A stretch of DNA of 64,000 nt from Membranipora membranacea (Eukaryota; Bryozoa; Gymnolaemata; Cheilostomatida; Membraniporidae): positions 3,782,001 to 3,846,000 of the forward strand of contig OU612073.1 of NCBI GenBank assembly GCA_914767715.1, written 5' to 3'. A program made the position numbers and the translations under genes. Of the stretch, positions 34,394 to 47,530 are shown piece after piece. Each line of letters begins with the position of its first letter. Positions within the stretch are counted from its first letter, which is position 1. The notes beneath the pieces are model-generated. The model was not told where the DNA came from. It ran no database searches and saw nothing but the letters and a program-made list of their open reading frames with translations.

Positions 34394-37300
34394 TTAGTAA
34401 TGAGGCCTGTCTCGAGACCTCAGTTCCTATTTACCTATGGAATTTAATTAAGTCCTGAGGCTAGTTTTATTTGTAGGGGGAGTAAAGTACCCACTCTGTA
34501 AGTTTAAAAATCAAACCTTATGCTAACCAGTTAAGGTTATTTAGTAAACAAAGAATGTTATTTAATATAATTTATTGTCTTTTTATTCAAATTCTGATAC
34601 AGTTTTTTTGAATATTCATACATTGCCGATCATTTAATTTTCTGTCACAATGATTTTTATTTTCCACTGCGGGACAAATTGCGGCACCAGCATTTTACAT
34701 TTGCCCACAAGATTTTGCCACTCCTATTTTCCTAGGATTGTGCCAAATGTCAAACATTTGAACAAAACTTTCTCGACTTTGATATGAACAACGCATCACA
34801 CAGTCTTCCACACCCTGTCTTTATAGAAGTTTTTTTTTGTTATTGTTGGTAAAACGAATTAGCCTGTTCATATTTTATTAATTTATTTTCACTTTTTATC
34901 TGCCTTTTAATTATTAAACAATGAGAAGAAAGTTTAGACACTACAATCTTGCCATTCTTTTTCTGGTCTACAGTTCGGGTTGTTCAGTGCTGTGGGCCTT
35001 ATCAAGTTTCACTAAGTGGTCAGCCGATTCTTTCCTGTCACCATCAGCTTACTGATCTTTGGTTCATTCCACGATTACAAAATAGATCAGAGCTGCAAAC
35101 TTGGCATAAACACCAATTCAAACATCAGTGATACAGCAGTCACAAGACTGAAGTGGGGACAAAGGGGGAACCAAAGTACGAATGTACACACAGTTTTATC
35201 TTGGCATTCTGTAACGGTACATACATAGTGTCCCTCACCAACTATAATACGAGCAGGCACTCAGGCTAGCTTTTTATCTTATCTTGTAGAATACTAGAAT
35301 GTTTGATTCTAACTGTGACCTGGATCCCAGTGATAAATCACAGATTTGATCGACGCGAACAGAAGCACAAGTGTGCCTCAAGCCTGCTTCAATCTCTTCA
35401 CATAGATTTAGGCCTTGATATATCAGACGCGGTACATAGTAACCCATAACCTGTTGGCATCAGGTTCTAATCCTACCTACTGCCAAAAACAGGTCCTAGC
35501 TCTTGACAAAACCTCCGAATATTATAAATATCGAGTGGTGTCTGCTGTTTTGAAGATGTTTTTTACAGCCCATACTTTGAATGCAGATTGTTGGAATTCC
35601 TGTATTAATCTGTTGCTGTAGTTGTGGAGGCATTTATGAGTCACTTACAAAAGCAACGAAATAAGACAGCAGCTCATCTCAATTGACCCGTACTTTTTGA
35701 GCTCCAATTTAAGTTGAAACACAGATATAGGGTAGAGAGGGTCTTGGATCAGAACCCTAAACGTACTTATGTATACAACAAGAAACAGGATCATGTCATT
35801 GGTCAAGATAGGCGAAGTGGCGGAACTCAAGGTTTTCAATACAAAATACACACTGTGAAAATTCCAAAAATATCTGCTTATTGCAGACGCTTTAGGGGAG
35901 AAATTAGATTTTGAAAACAGGATTCAAAACTCGGTTTATTGCTGTTGTTGACATATTAAGTGTCAACCCACCATTGTTCCACAAAAATGACACAACCTAT
36001 TCTTACATGAAAATCCCAAGACCAGCACAAGAATCAATAACCAAATTTAGCTGATACATTCAAAGTAATAAATTAGTTTTTGTTAGATGTCTATTAAAAA
36101 TGATGAATTTGCATACAGTATTTAAAACAGCATCAATTCTAGAATTCAATTTGCCAAAGTACATACGGAGTATACCACGACATTACACTATTTTAGTATC
36201 AGTGCCAAAGACAGATAAAAAGTTTGACACTCAACTGTGTGTCAGTTGAACTCGAAATTTAAATTTCATTGTTGTACATCATAATATATTCCTGTGTAAT
36301 ATGATATGCGGTTAATTTTGCAGGATGGTACAGATATAAACGAAGATGAAAATTTAACAGGGTTGTGACAGTGATTGAAGCTTCCTGTCAGAAATAGTCC
36401 TTGCGTCAGAGTACAACACTCTGATGCCGTCTACTCTCCCTATTAGAAGTATAAGCATGATGATATTATGATAAAACATGTACAACAGAATCCCACAATG
36501 AGGAATAACTCAACAGTACTACTCTGAAGTGTGGGCATGTTTGCAGAAGTATCACCTTATGTTTGTTAATCCGGATTTTGGATAATAGGATGGGTTTATA
36601 ATAACACAAAACAAACCTGAAGAGATTCAATTGTCCCGGCCTTCAGTTCTCTCTCAAAACAAACGGGCCACTGCACCCCCAAACCTCACCTTCAAATCAG
36701 AGCACTTCATAAATAAAGCTATATTCAAGTGCAGTAGTCTAATTTCATTTCAATGTCAGATCAGGGGGTGAGGCAGCGTTTTGAGGGTTTACTCTTGAGC
36801 ATAGTATCTAAGGCTTTGATGGAATGAGGTAGCTTGGCTAAGGTAAAGATAAGAGGATTATGCACACTGCTCTGCTAAGCTAGAGTACTTTTGGAGTGTT
36901 TGTAGCCTGGGTCCGACTCTCTAGATTAACATGATGAGGGGGATAACCATTAGCCCCGTATCCAAACAGGCTAGTGCTGGCTCAACAAGGTTACCTGACT
37001 CAGACACTGAGAGACACTTGTCAACACTTGTCATATAATCCCTCTCCTCAGACTCATGAGATCTCCTGACACAGCTGAGAGGAATTCTAACTGCTCATGA
37101 CAATCCTTATGTTTATATAGTATATTGTGGGCTAACTTATGTTGAAATACCAATGATGTTAGTTGTTAGAAATTGGAGATTTAGGGAATTTAGAAATTTC
37201 ATCTCCTGGTTTATTTCCCACTCATGAATATTTGACCATACTATGTCTAGAAACTCAAGCCGACGACCTGCACTAGAAGCGTCAAGAGGTGAACCCACGT

Positions 37301-39179
37301 AGAACCATACTCTAAATAACTCAGCAATAAACCGCAAAAAAATTTTGTGGCATTAACCGTTGCTGGGACAAATTATTTTCCCACCAGCAATAAGGTGGAT
37401 CATATTTGTTTTTTATCATACTACACAATCTTATCTCTAGATCTTTGATTTGCGCAGATAGCAATAATATAATAGCCTTATTGTGCTCAATTGTAAATCT
37501 TGGGATGATTTCACATTCACTGAATCGTTTGTTAATAACTGTGTTCTGGTACATTGCAGTAAATATAAATAACACATTGTGATATTAGGTACACTGATGG
37601 CATTTTGGGATACCTTGGTTCAATAGAACACCAGCTCAGGCAAAGATTATAAATTGGCTCAGGGCTACACGTGGTAGGCACAAGACTTGTAATCCTTTGT
37701 TCTGGTTTGTTTGATATACACAGTTGTGTGAAAAGTTTGTAGACCAGCCAAAACAGTTATGGTTTAATTAAGCAAACAATTTAGTACAAACATTAAATTA
37801 GCAATTTTATTCAATTTCAAATTGAAAACAAATGCACAAAAGATTTCATAGTTGAGGTAGCAGTTGGTGAATTCTAAATATTTTGCTAGAGCTTGAATTA
37901 TTTCACATTGAATAGCAAATAAACAGTGTACAAGGGTCTGTCAACACACGCTTACAAATCACTGAATTTGCACAAAGCTTCTGATTTATTTTCTAATCTG
38001 CTTCAGAAATCAAAATCGTGGGAAAAGTATCAAGTTCACCTTGTGCAAGCAGCGAAATGTATGAAACCCATGACTGCTACATGCTTGGGTTATATAAAGC
38101 AAAATAGCAAATATATATCCGGTCCGCAAAAAAATAAAAAATTGTAAATAAGTCAATTATCAGCTAAAGGCAATTGCAACAAAACAGTAACTATTAGTAA
38201 TGATTAAAATTGAGCAACTTGCAATTTGAACTCATTAGAAGAAGCTGCCATCCCTAACATGTACCTGTGTTGTGGAGGTGATGTACTTAGTAGCATTAGA
38301 TATCAAATATAAGATATAACATTGGATATGGCATCAGTACTTCTACCCTTATACTGATATCACTTTCCTTGTTCTATGCAGGGTCCATCTACTTTTCCAA
38401 CTGATAATATTATTTAATATTGGTAATGCACACCGGAAACTCTAACAGCACTCTCATAAAATAGTCTCAATAATTCATGGCACTGAGGCATCATCAACAT
38501 GCTTGTAAATCTTAATGGCCCAACACCTACAGGTTCAGAGACCCACATATACAAACCCGTAATACCAACCATATGGATAGACATTCGGCTTATATCTGAT
38601 AGCTATAATAATTCACTCAGAACATTTATCTGAAATTAGCAGTCGTGTCGAGACAACTCCTGATTTCCCAAACGAGACAATTAGACTTTTTAGGTAAGTC
38701 TACATAGTTAGCCATCCAGAATGGCCTCTTGGACCGAATGGAGTAAGAATAGAGAGAAAAAGCTCAGTTTGTATTTTATTATTTGTAGTTCCTACTCGTC
38801 TAGTACAAACCCTATTATTTACAATCTACAATACAATTTACAATTGCATTTGCGCTGTAACAAAAATTATGAATCCCAACATTAATTATCTTAGCTCACT
38901 TTATGGGATTTTGCCAAACACAATACATTTAAAAATAATGCATATATATTCTTGATAAAAAATATCACCAAATCATATACACTTGCCTGACACTGGCCGA
39001 TATTCATTTAGAAATAATTCAATTTCTGTAAATCTTCGTTTTTGATAAAGTGAAAAATCAAAACTCATGTGAGCTATTCTGATTTGATTTGAGTTCCTGA
39101 TGCACAAAACATTGGTGGCTAAATTGTAAGAGTTGTATGTAATACAACTAGACAACTCCAAGTTTATAATATCAACTTC

Positions 39180-39219
39180 ATTTAAAGCAGGGAGTTTGGG
39201 ACAAACTACCTGATTAAAG
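39180..39219. mobile_element. Micro-palindromic insertion, family 1 (copy)
   Basis: Element 39188-39212: CAGGGAGTTTG-GGA-CAAACTACCTG, one mismatched pair. Flanks ATTTAAAG and ATTAAAG suggest a target duplication. The central TGGGACA is shared with other copies, while bases in the arms vary in a compensating way. Confidence 0.5.
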
Positions 39220-42200
39220 TAACATCAAGCCATCCTTACTATACTTTTCTGCTCCACGTGACAAGTGCCACTAAAGGCCTCGGTTCTGGTACCATGGGAA
39301 GCATTCTTGAAGCATTGTTCAAACCCAAAGCACTCCCGCTCTCAAGTTAATCCATCATCAGCAAGCAAAATAAAAAAAACAATAGGTAATGATTGTATTG
39401 TTATCTAGTCCAACGTCAAAATTATTATTCCATCAATAACATTTATAATATAATTTGGGTAGCTGTGGCGGGCTTCTTAAAAGATTGGACAATGGGCCGA
39501 TAATCATACAGAGGATAGAATTTGACACAAATCCTGATTGAAGAATCAAAAGATGATATGGTGAGACTCTGATTGATTGAGAGACAAAAGCTCTAGCAAT
39601 GGCAGATCGGCTATTAATGTGGTTGGTATTATTGCATTTTTCTCCTGATCTATGTTGAAGGCTCAAAAACAAAAAGGGGCCTCCGAGATAAGGCTAGATC
39701 TGAGAGTATAAAAAAGTATCCATGTTGGAAAAGCTTACTGGTCGCCTGATTCTATGTTTGGGTTTTCTAAGCCTATCACTGTTTGATGCCGTAATCCCAT
39801 AGATTATCTCATCTTAGACTCAGACCAATGAGATAGAGACTAACTCCTTGCTCAGACTCTATCATTCAATTTACTATGCCGACGCAGCGATGGGAAGCTG
39901 TACTGACTGCATGGTTTTTGCAGGTCACTTTTCCTATAAATGGAAATTCGTACTGACTGGATTCATTAATTATTCGGTCTAACCAAGCGGTGCTGTTAAC
40001 TGCCTCTTTGCGCTCATCAGATCACCGACAATAATCAAGAACAGTGTTTTGGTCACTTTGTCTACCCGTGAATATGATTTATAAACTCTAGACTTCATTG
40101 TTTGAACATTTCGTCACTTAGCCCTCAGATTTCCGAAATGTTCTAGAAATTTCAGTTCTCAGATTTCAAGAATTCCAGCTTTCCACATATCTATTATGTT
40201 TATGCCTCTTATTCTGCAGAACTTTTTTGATGAAATAAAAAAACCATCACTCTCTACCCACCACATATGCAGTGAGGCCTCGGGAGTCCCAATATCGGAC
40301 GCATTTCATGGTTAAAATTCTTTTTGTTGGCCAAGAAGCATTATTGTGTCGTACAACCACTGTTGAAAACAGAAAATAAAACGATTAAACACTGATTTGT
40401 CAATGATAAAGTGGCCTTGAGTTTACAACCGTCTGAAATGACAGGAATCATGTCTAAAATAAATTTAGCAAAGTGAGTAAGAGGCAGATGCTGAAAATTC
40501 AAAGGTAGGAAAAATGAGTGTTAAAGATATACCCAATAATAAACTAGACAGGGCACTATGGAGCATTAGCATTGAGGTACTGAGGTATTTAATTGTGGTT
40601 GACATTGTTACGACCTTGAATTGCGTAGTTAACATTGGTGTGATCATTGACTTGAAGTCCAGATACCAAGTTTTTTTGTGCTAGCTCAATCAATCTTGAT
40701 CTGACTTTGAGTTTGAAAATTGTAATGGATTTAAGCAGCTTGTCATGAACAGTTTGATATTAGTAATTCCATCTACAAAAACTTTCAAGAAAAACTATGG
40801 TAAATTGATAACAAGATGCTACTGAGAGTTGAACAATTTTCAAACTCAATCAATCAAAATTGATCGAGTTATTAGCAAAAGATATGAAATATTGACTGCA
40901 AATTAATGATAGCATATTTCTACTATATGATCCAATATCGTAACGCCACCCACACTCTATCTGTATATGGTAGCTTGTCTTATTATCAGTCTATGGTTAT
41001 AACAGACTATACTATACCTTCTATATAACTAAATATGGTTATCATCTTAACTGTCCTAACCTGAATCTGTCAAAAAAAACAATGAGCCAATAAATACAAC
41101 TTTAAAAATCTGCATTAATTAAGGAGTCGTCTAACTTGCACAAAGGGCGGATAACAAACATCTACAAAATGCATAATTTGAAGGACAAAATAATATATGG
41201 AATGAGGTACCAAACTCTATACGTGATGCATACCTGACAAGTCTCCCTTTTTGGTAGGGAGGCTCCCAGTTTTGAGGGTCTTTTTCCACCCCTCCCTTTC
41301 TCTCTTTTTCCTCCCTTTTTCAGCTTCCTTTACCAAGAAAATTTTTTAAGCTTCTTTTTGCAGGGGAAACTATGTTTTCTTACCTCAACAGTGCATATAC
41401 CTATGTAATTGCTTATTACCATTACTGCTTATATGTAAAATCAGGTACCAAAATGACGCAATTCATAATATAAAAGCTCAAGTTTTGGCTTAGAAATAGG
41501 ACAAACGTAGGCAGAAATGCACCCGCACTGCGGGACGCAGAGGGGTATTACAGGTTGGGAGTTTGTCCGCAGAGACCTCCTGATTTCTGGGTCTACCAAC
41601 TTGTCGTGTATGACGTGATGTGATTTGATATACCCATTATATTTTCCACAAAAGCACAGAGTGCAGGGACGAACATGACTTTGCAAAAAGTTATATGATC
41701 ATTGATGAGGGTTTGAAGGTCTATCAGGTATTAAAACTGATCTCTCTCGAGGTGATACAACACTGTATCATAATACGGTAGCAACATTTCTTAGTTTCTG
41801 AGTCATAATAAGGCGATAATAGGCGATTTCTATCTAAATAAGTGTCTGTCACTGCGATAGATAGCACTATCTATAAGCATCACTTTGTCCCGCTTGAGTA
41901 TCCCATGAGGCTATTTTAGAGGTTTTACAGAGGAATTGTGTATTTGGCACTTCCTGCCTAGGCTATCAATATTTATATACATGTTTACTTGTTCAAAGTT
42001 ACTAATTGTGGTCGAAAATCAATGTCGAGAATTTCATGCTCATCTATTCTTCTAAGGTATGGTAGTTTGTCTTAGTCATAGATTTATTAAGCTTAATCAG
42101 CATGGTTCTCAATTGTAGCAAAATTGCAATATTTTGGGTCTTACAAGGTTTCAGGCGATGGTTCTTCAATTCGGAACCACATAAATCTCAGAAGTTAATG

Positions 42201-42282
42201 GTCTCTCATGCAAATATTTGAAGATCAATCTCAGAAGTCTGTGAATTCATAATTTTGGGTGCAGTGATAATCATGTTAAGTC

Positions 42283-42334
42283 AAGATTCTCAAAAGACTC
42301 TTACAAAGCTTAACAAGAGTGTTTTGAGAGTCTT
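42283..42334. repeat. 52-bp imperfect palindrome
   Basis: AAGATTCTCAAAAGACTCTT... folds on its own complement about a central AAGCTT with only a few mismatches. Confidence 0.55.
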
Positions 42335-43501
42335 ACCACACACACATCACACATTACATTCTAGCAGTCTTGTGCCAGTTGTGCAAGAATCTTACAACTT
42401 TTTGTTCCACAATTGATTCCAGAAACTCAAAGATTCAATCGCAGTCCAATTATGACGTATACAGCCATAGTATCAGCCCTATGGTCCACAAATATATTCA
42501 GAAGATGGATCCTGTTGGCTGTTTTAGTGATTCTCTTCTAGGAATGAAGCCTTTTAAGTTGAATGTTAAGGTCTGTTGTACCCACAAAAGTCATGTATAG
42601 TTCTGTCCAACAACAATGGATGGAAATAATAATGAGACTATTCCTAGGTCAGCTCCTGTATTCCTGATCAACAGACACTTCTCGTAACCTACGTTAGAGT
42701 TTATTATTAGGCCTGTCACCAATCTGAATTGTGGTCGAAGCTCCATCATCGATTTAATAGGCTCGGGGAAAATGAGTTTTTTATTGTAACACAGCGGCCA
42801 ACAATTTTATTAAGATTGGGTGGAATGCTGAGCCGCTGACGTAAGCCAATACAATATATAACTTAATATTGTCATAATTTGCAATTGCTGTGGTATTTAT
42901 TTCTTTTTGAATATGACCTACTTTGCTGTATACTTGTATCTGTGGGGAAAAACACAACGCCATGGTGTCTATCCCAATAATATATTTTGGATGATATAAA
43001 GAACTATTCAAGGAGAATCTGCAAGCCGGCAGGGCCCAGCTAGGGAAATAACACCTAATTTTGTCATTTTTTAAATCCTGCAAGTTCACCCTGATATTCT
43101 AAATTTCCCACTCACGATATGAAAACCGTAAGCAGTCTTATAATAGTAGCATATGACTTCTCTTCTCGGTAACCTCAATGTAATGATGCAAGTCAGCAGC
43201 AAAACAAGACCCAACTGATGGAAAACCCATAGTTTTGTCGATGATACTTTGCCATAGGAATTTTACTATACAGTGACCAGAATGTGTAAGGAATGGATAA
43301 ATAACAACATTTGTGCCACGAGTTCACCTAGCGGGGGACTGATACAGAGGATATGAATGTTGCACAGGCACCACCACGATTGACACTTCGTTTTAATATT
43401 CGCTTGTATTATTTGTAATTTTTAGGAACTGCTTACTATTTATGCTTTTAGTTGTCTGCCCAAGGTCACTCCAGAGAAAAGAGGCCGGAGAAAAATGAAA
43501 A

Positions 43502-43755
43502 TATGAATCAAACCACAACAATCAAATGTTGACAGTTGACAGCATTGTTTCCTCCCTATCTATGAATTTGAAATCAATATGCAGGCTGATTGCGCATGAA
43601 ATAACTGATAGTCGACATGGTATGGTAGGGTATTGACGTCAATGAATTTCCAACCTGATCAGTGATCAGTGTTCTGGGAATTTCATTCTGCCATCAAAGC
43701 GCTTGATGTCAAAGAGGCTCACTCATTCAGTTCTACGAGGTGCCTCGTTGAACGG
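43502..43755 (+). repeat. ~230-bp dispersed repeat (copy 1 of 3)
   Basis: Landmarks ATGTTGACAGTTGACAGCAT, ATTGACGTCAATG, CTGATCAGTG and GCTTGATGTCAAAGA. Other copies: 49200-49715 (interrupted) and 53200-53490. The palindromic TTGACGTCAA resembles a CRE core. Not coding. Confidence 0.75.
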
Positions 43756-43789
43756 TGGTGGATTCAAGTCCCTTCATAACCCTGTTCAG

Positions 43790-45286
43790 GGTAGGCCAGC
43801 AGCGTACTATAATTTCCCTATGCATAGTCGGTCTTAGGTTTCATCTTGTTTACTTGTTTCCATATTGGAGTTGGATATAAAGTGGTAGGTTATGGTGCAT
43901 GTGGGCCATAGCAGTGGGTAGTCTTGTACCAGCAACGGACTATAGTATATATAATAATCTAATAATATATTAATAATACCACTACGTGACGTGTTACCTT
44001 GTGTTGTACTTGCTGAATCTCATGCTAACCAGAAAATGAAATTATTAAAACAAAGTCAGCTTCAATTGTTCAAATGACCTCCTTCTTAAAGATGCTCTTT
44101 CGCATAACCTGTCATCTCTTGTCATGATGATATTCTTGCAAGCGTAGCTATTGTCACACCATCTCACTGTCACACTGTCACACTGACACACTGTCACACT
44201 GTCACACCGTCACACTGTCACACTGTCACATTGTCACCAATGAACTAAAACCCCAAGTGTTTAGTTTAATGAACTAAAGGGGGTTTAGTTCATTGCTGTC
44301 ACACCGTCACACTGACACACTGGTAGATGGCAGCGGGCTTTCTCTCAAGTATCGTGGTAATCTGGAAATGTCTTCATAATGAGCTCTTACTCTTCCTCTT
44401 CCACCCAAAAAAATTAGGGTTATCCAAATTTCATCTGAACAGGAAATACACGCACCCCTCTACTACTGGACACAGAAAACTTACAAGCTACAGAACACAG
44501 CTATCGCTAACAGGATTTTCCTTCTTGTGATAATACTCGATTAATCCTCGATATATCGTTCTCCGTCTCTGTTCAAACCGCCACATCATCCTATCTGAAT
44601 AAGCATTTGTTGCTCGATCATTTATCTTTGCAGTAGTCAATTATTCGAAAACATTGGTCTAGAATGAGCAGTCGTATTATGCTGTTCCTAGAAACGTAAA
44701 GTATTAACAGGAGAAACAAATTTCATTATCAATGAAATAGTGAAATATTAGGTAGCTAAAATTTACGAAATCTTACAAATTTGTTTTTAACTCTCACCTT
44801 AGCTAATTAAAACTGGTACTGGCTATCATGACCTCAACCTGAACTAGTTACGCATAAATGAGGCTAATATTTATTCCGCTTTCACATTTCTCCACAATTG
44901 TGAAATACTACCTTATTCACTAGCTGCATTAGAGACATATTCTCAGTTTGGATGCTTTTAACTGATGTTGTAGTTTCTTTGCCAAATTCAGACTGAAAAG
45001 TTGGAAAGTGGTGGAGTCTCTCAAGTCACGAGGCAATGCAAATTTACCATCTATATATTGAACGGGGAGAGAGAACAATTGGTTATCGCTATTCATGAAG
45101 TATCTTAGTGCTAAGTCCTAAGTCCTAAGTCTTTTTGCTCAATAAAGGGCACCAAAAACTGTAGTTGGATGATATCAATTTTCTGGTGATTAACTACCAT
45201 TCAAAAGTATCATATCTTTCATAGATATAGACCGAAACATAAAACTCATGACATAAAGGGAGATTATTGTACGCTGCTGGCCTACC
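43790..45286. mobile_element. 1.5-kb non-autonomous DNA element with 30-bp terminal inverted repeats
   Basis: Left end 43790-43819 begins GGTAGGCCAGCAGCGTAC; right end 45257-45286 is its complement with 28 of 30 matches. Inside are a 10-bp minisatellite and a hairpin but no transposase. No clear target duplication is seen at the two ends, so the call rests on the inverted termini alone. Confidence 0.5.
44153..44322. repeat. (CACACTGTCA)n-type minisatellite interrupted by a hairpin
   Basis: Many degenerate 8-10-bp units of GTCACACT split by 44238-44294. There CAATGAACTAAAA... is complementary to ...TTTAGTTCATTG, so a small inverted-repeat insertion in the array is likely. Confidence 0.7.
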
Positions 45287-45653
45287 AAGAATCACAGTCA
45301 CGGTTAAGGAACTGTAATCAAACACTTAAAATCTGTCATGAATCTGCACATGCTAGTACATAAACTGATAAGTTTGGAAAATCAGTGCCATGAATATCGT
45401 ACACACTATTGACGGCTCTATTCCGGCATAACTTATTTTTGTCACAACCAGTCTACAAGTTAATTTTGAATCCTCAGTTGGAGAGGAAGCAATGATGTCT
45501 ATATTGGATTGTGGTGGTTTAGCTTTCTATTTGCATAACTTTTTCATTTTCCTCCTGCCACTGCAGCAATTTGCAAGAAAAGTGAAACTAGATGTAATGT
45601 GATCTTAGCAGGAGAGACAACTCCTCAAAAGATAATAAATAAATAGTAGTTGT

Positions 45654-45696
45654 CGGTGAAATCAGGGAGGGTGGGACATACCCTCCCCGGTGAAAT
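45654..45696. mobile_element. Micro-palindromic insertion, family 1, with 9-bp target duplication
   Basis: Element 45663-45687 (CAGGGAGGGTGGGACA...CCTCCC, 25 bp) sits between two exact copies of CGGTGAAAT (45654-45662, 45688-45696). This is the clearest example of the family with an intact duplication. Confidence 0.6.
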
Positions 45697-46242
45697 GTCG
45701 CTGAAGTGTTGGTGAAATGTTGCCGCATGGTTTTTGCCAAATTCTGTTATGTTAGGACGGAGGAAGAAGTGTGATAGATTTACTTGCTTAAAATAGTGCC
45801 TTTACAACGCTCAAGGTTAAAATGAGTTTATCCATTTCCAGATAGCTACTGTGTCCTCATGGAAAGTGTCAAATCAATTTGTTGCCGGCCTGAATGACCA
45901 TATCCATCCTCTTAATACAAGAGAGGGCCTCGGAACAGTGGTGGACTTGTGGTTTCTATCTGAACACCCGTGAGTTGTGCAGTGGTATGCACACTATGGT
46001 CTACAACAGGAAAGTTTCATTGTTTCATAAGCAGCCTTCATTCACTATGAATGACCATGCACCAAGAATCATGATTATATTATTTATTGAGCTTTTCGTA
46101 TCATTAACTGACTGGTGGTCCAAAGCCAAGAAGAGAGATCAGGATTAAGGAGATTGAATATCAATAACCATCATAAAGCAATTCACAACTAGATTAATAT
46201 TTCTTTTATGACATATCGCAGAAGGTCTGCTGTCAAATAACA

Positions 46243-46259
46243 ATGGGGGGGGGGGGGGG
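46243..46259. repeat. Homopolymer G tract
   Basis: Long G run; similar tracts occur at 47432-47447 and 55777-55788, and a C run at ~231-241. Possible sites of assembly length error. Confidence 0.8.
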
Positions 46260-46605
46260 ATTACTTGGAAGTTCAAATAAGCCTCTCTTGTCATCCAGTG
46301 TTTGATGGCAGGATGAAATTCCTAGAACACCAATAAGATGGGAGAATCTAAGACGCCAATATCACATATATCTGTTTTCGATGTAAGATCTTTTGTAAGG
46401 CCAAATTAGCAAGGACCATCAATACATTACTAAGAAGGTTGCAAATATTGTAAAGCTTGTCTTTCCAATCAGGCTTTCTCCCCTGAACACCAGGATAGCG
46501 CTTCCTCTGAATTCTCTGAATATCATATACAGATCAGAGCCAAAGTCGGTATTTGAATGGAACATGAACTTGTGGGACACAACTGCATGAACCAACCCAC
46601 ATTTT

Positions 46606-46770
46606 TTTGGGATGGTAAGATTGTGTAAGCGGTTAGCGCGTCAGGTGATAAGTGCCACGGTACCCATGGGTTCGACTCCTACTTCAAGAGCTTTCATGAT
46701 GGATTCTTCTAGCTCACAGCATCCTCTGGTGAATCTATATCCTCAACCCCGATCAATTATCATTGCAGAT
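46606..46770 (+). mobile_element. tRNA-derived SINE, family S2 (copy 1)
   Basis: A-box-like GCGGTTAGCGCG and B-box GGTTCGACTCC in tRNA spacing, followed by GAGCTTTCATGATGGATTCT, shared in form with 63134-63300. The anticodon arm does not fold as a tRNA. Confidence 0.65.
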
Positions 46771-47187
46771 TCAATGTTGAAATTGACCAATATTAAAATA
46801 AACTTGATTTTTTTCTTCAATCCAATTATATGCACAAAATCTTTCATCATTATTCATCTTTTGAGTCAGCATTAATTTAGGAGTTGTCTATCATGCATTG
46901 AGAGCAGATAAAACTCTATGACTTAAAAATATATTACATAGAACAAAGTACAACTCATTGTGTGGTTTGAATTACAGCTCCAAAAATAGATAGATAATCA
47001 TTGGTGAGACTGGAAGGCGAGACAACTTGTGGGACACAGATTGTTATTCAGAAATGAGACACCAGACGTAACAGAACAGGTAATATAAAGTCCTTCCCTG
47101 GTGAAACAATGCTGAATCATTGTGAGATAGCATAATTATATATACTTCCATTGGAATGTTCTTCAACCGCATCATTCATTTTGGCAG

Positions 47188-47391
47188 GTCATAATATACA
47201 CGATGTCGATCCATTCAACTGTCTTTCCTTTGAAATTTCAATCAGGCGCATTATCTAAAAATGTTTGTCCTGAGCATTATGCCGATGAGGTTATTGATTG
47301 TTTGACAGAGAAAACAGTACATTTTTCAGGGCTAAGAAAAAAATGCAAATTAGATTATTATGTCCAAGCATTTGGGTTGCCTAAATGTTAG
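47188..47391 (+). CDS. Unrecognised exon-like frame
   Basis: An open frame running from directly after a TTTTGGCAG acceptor to a TAG, 67 codons, with ATG at 47203. The composition (mixed charged residues, four Cys, few low-complexity runs) looks more coding-like than neighbouring frames. I recognise no domain and found no partner exon, so it may be chance. Confidence 0.15.
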   Translation, partial: VIIYTMSIHSTVFPLKFQSGALSKNVCPEHYADEVIDCLTEKTVHFSGLRKKCKLDYYVQAFGLPKC

Positions 47392-47508
47392 CTAGCACTT
47401 AATTCTAGCTATTAAAAACATGTGCCTCCTGTGGGGGGGGGGGGGGGCGTCGAGCGAGGGGCAAAAGTCTGGGGGGCTCAGACTAGCGAAAACTTTTACT
47501 CCTCAAGA

Positions 47509-47530
47509 GTATATATATATATATATATAC
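47509..47530. repeat. (TA)n microsatellite
   Basis: About 22 bp of alternating TA followed by further AT-rich sequence. Confidence 0.85.

Larger units (their letters stand above)
34400..43495. other. No gene recognised downstream of HES
   Basis: About 9 kb with only short scattered frames (none above ~102 codons). Contains a family-1 micro-palindrome (39188), a near-palindrome (42283), a polypyrimidine tract (about 41260-41340) and an isolated CGTGGGAA (38017-38024). Could hold HES regulatory DNA; nothing definite is visible. Confidence 0.45.

Noticed and set aside
46612-46875. 87-codon frame
   Set aside because: Starts inside a tRNA-derived SINE; the peptide reflects the SINE sequence.
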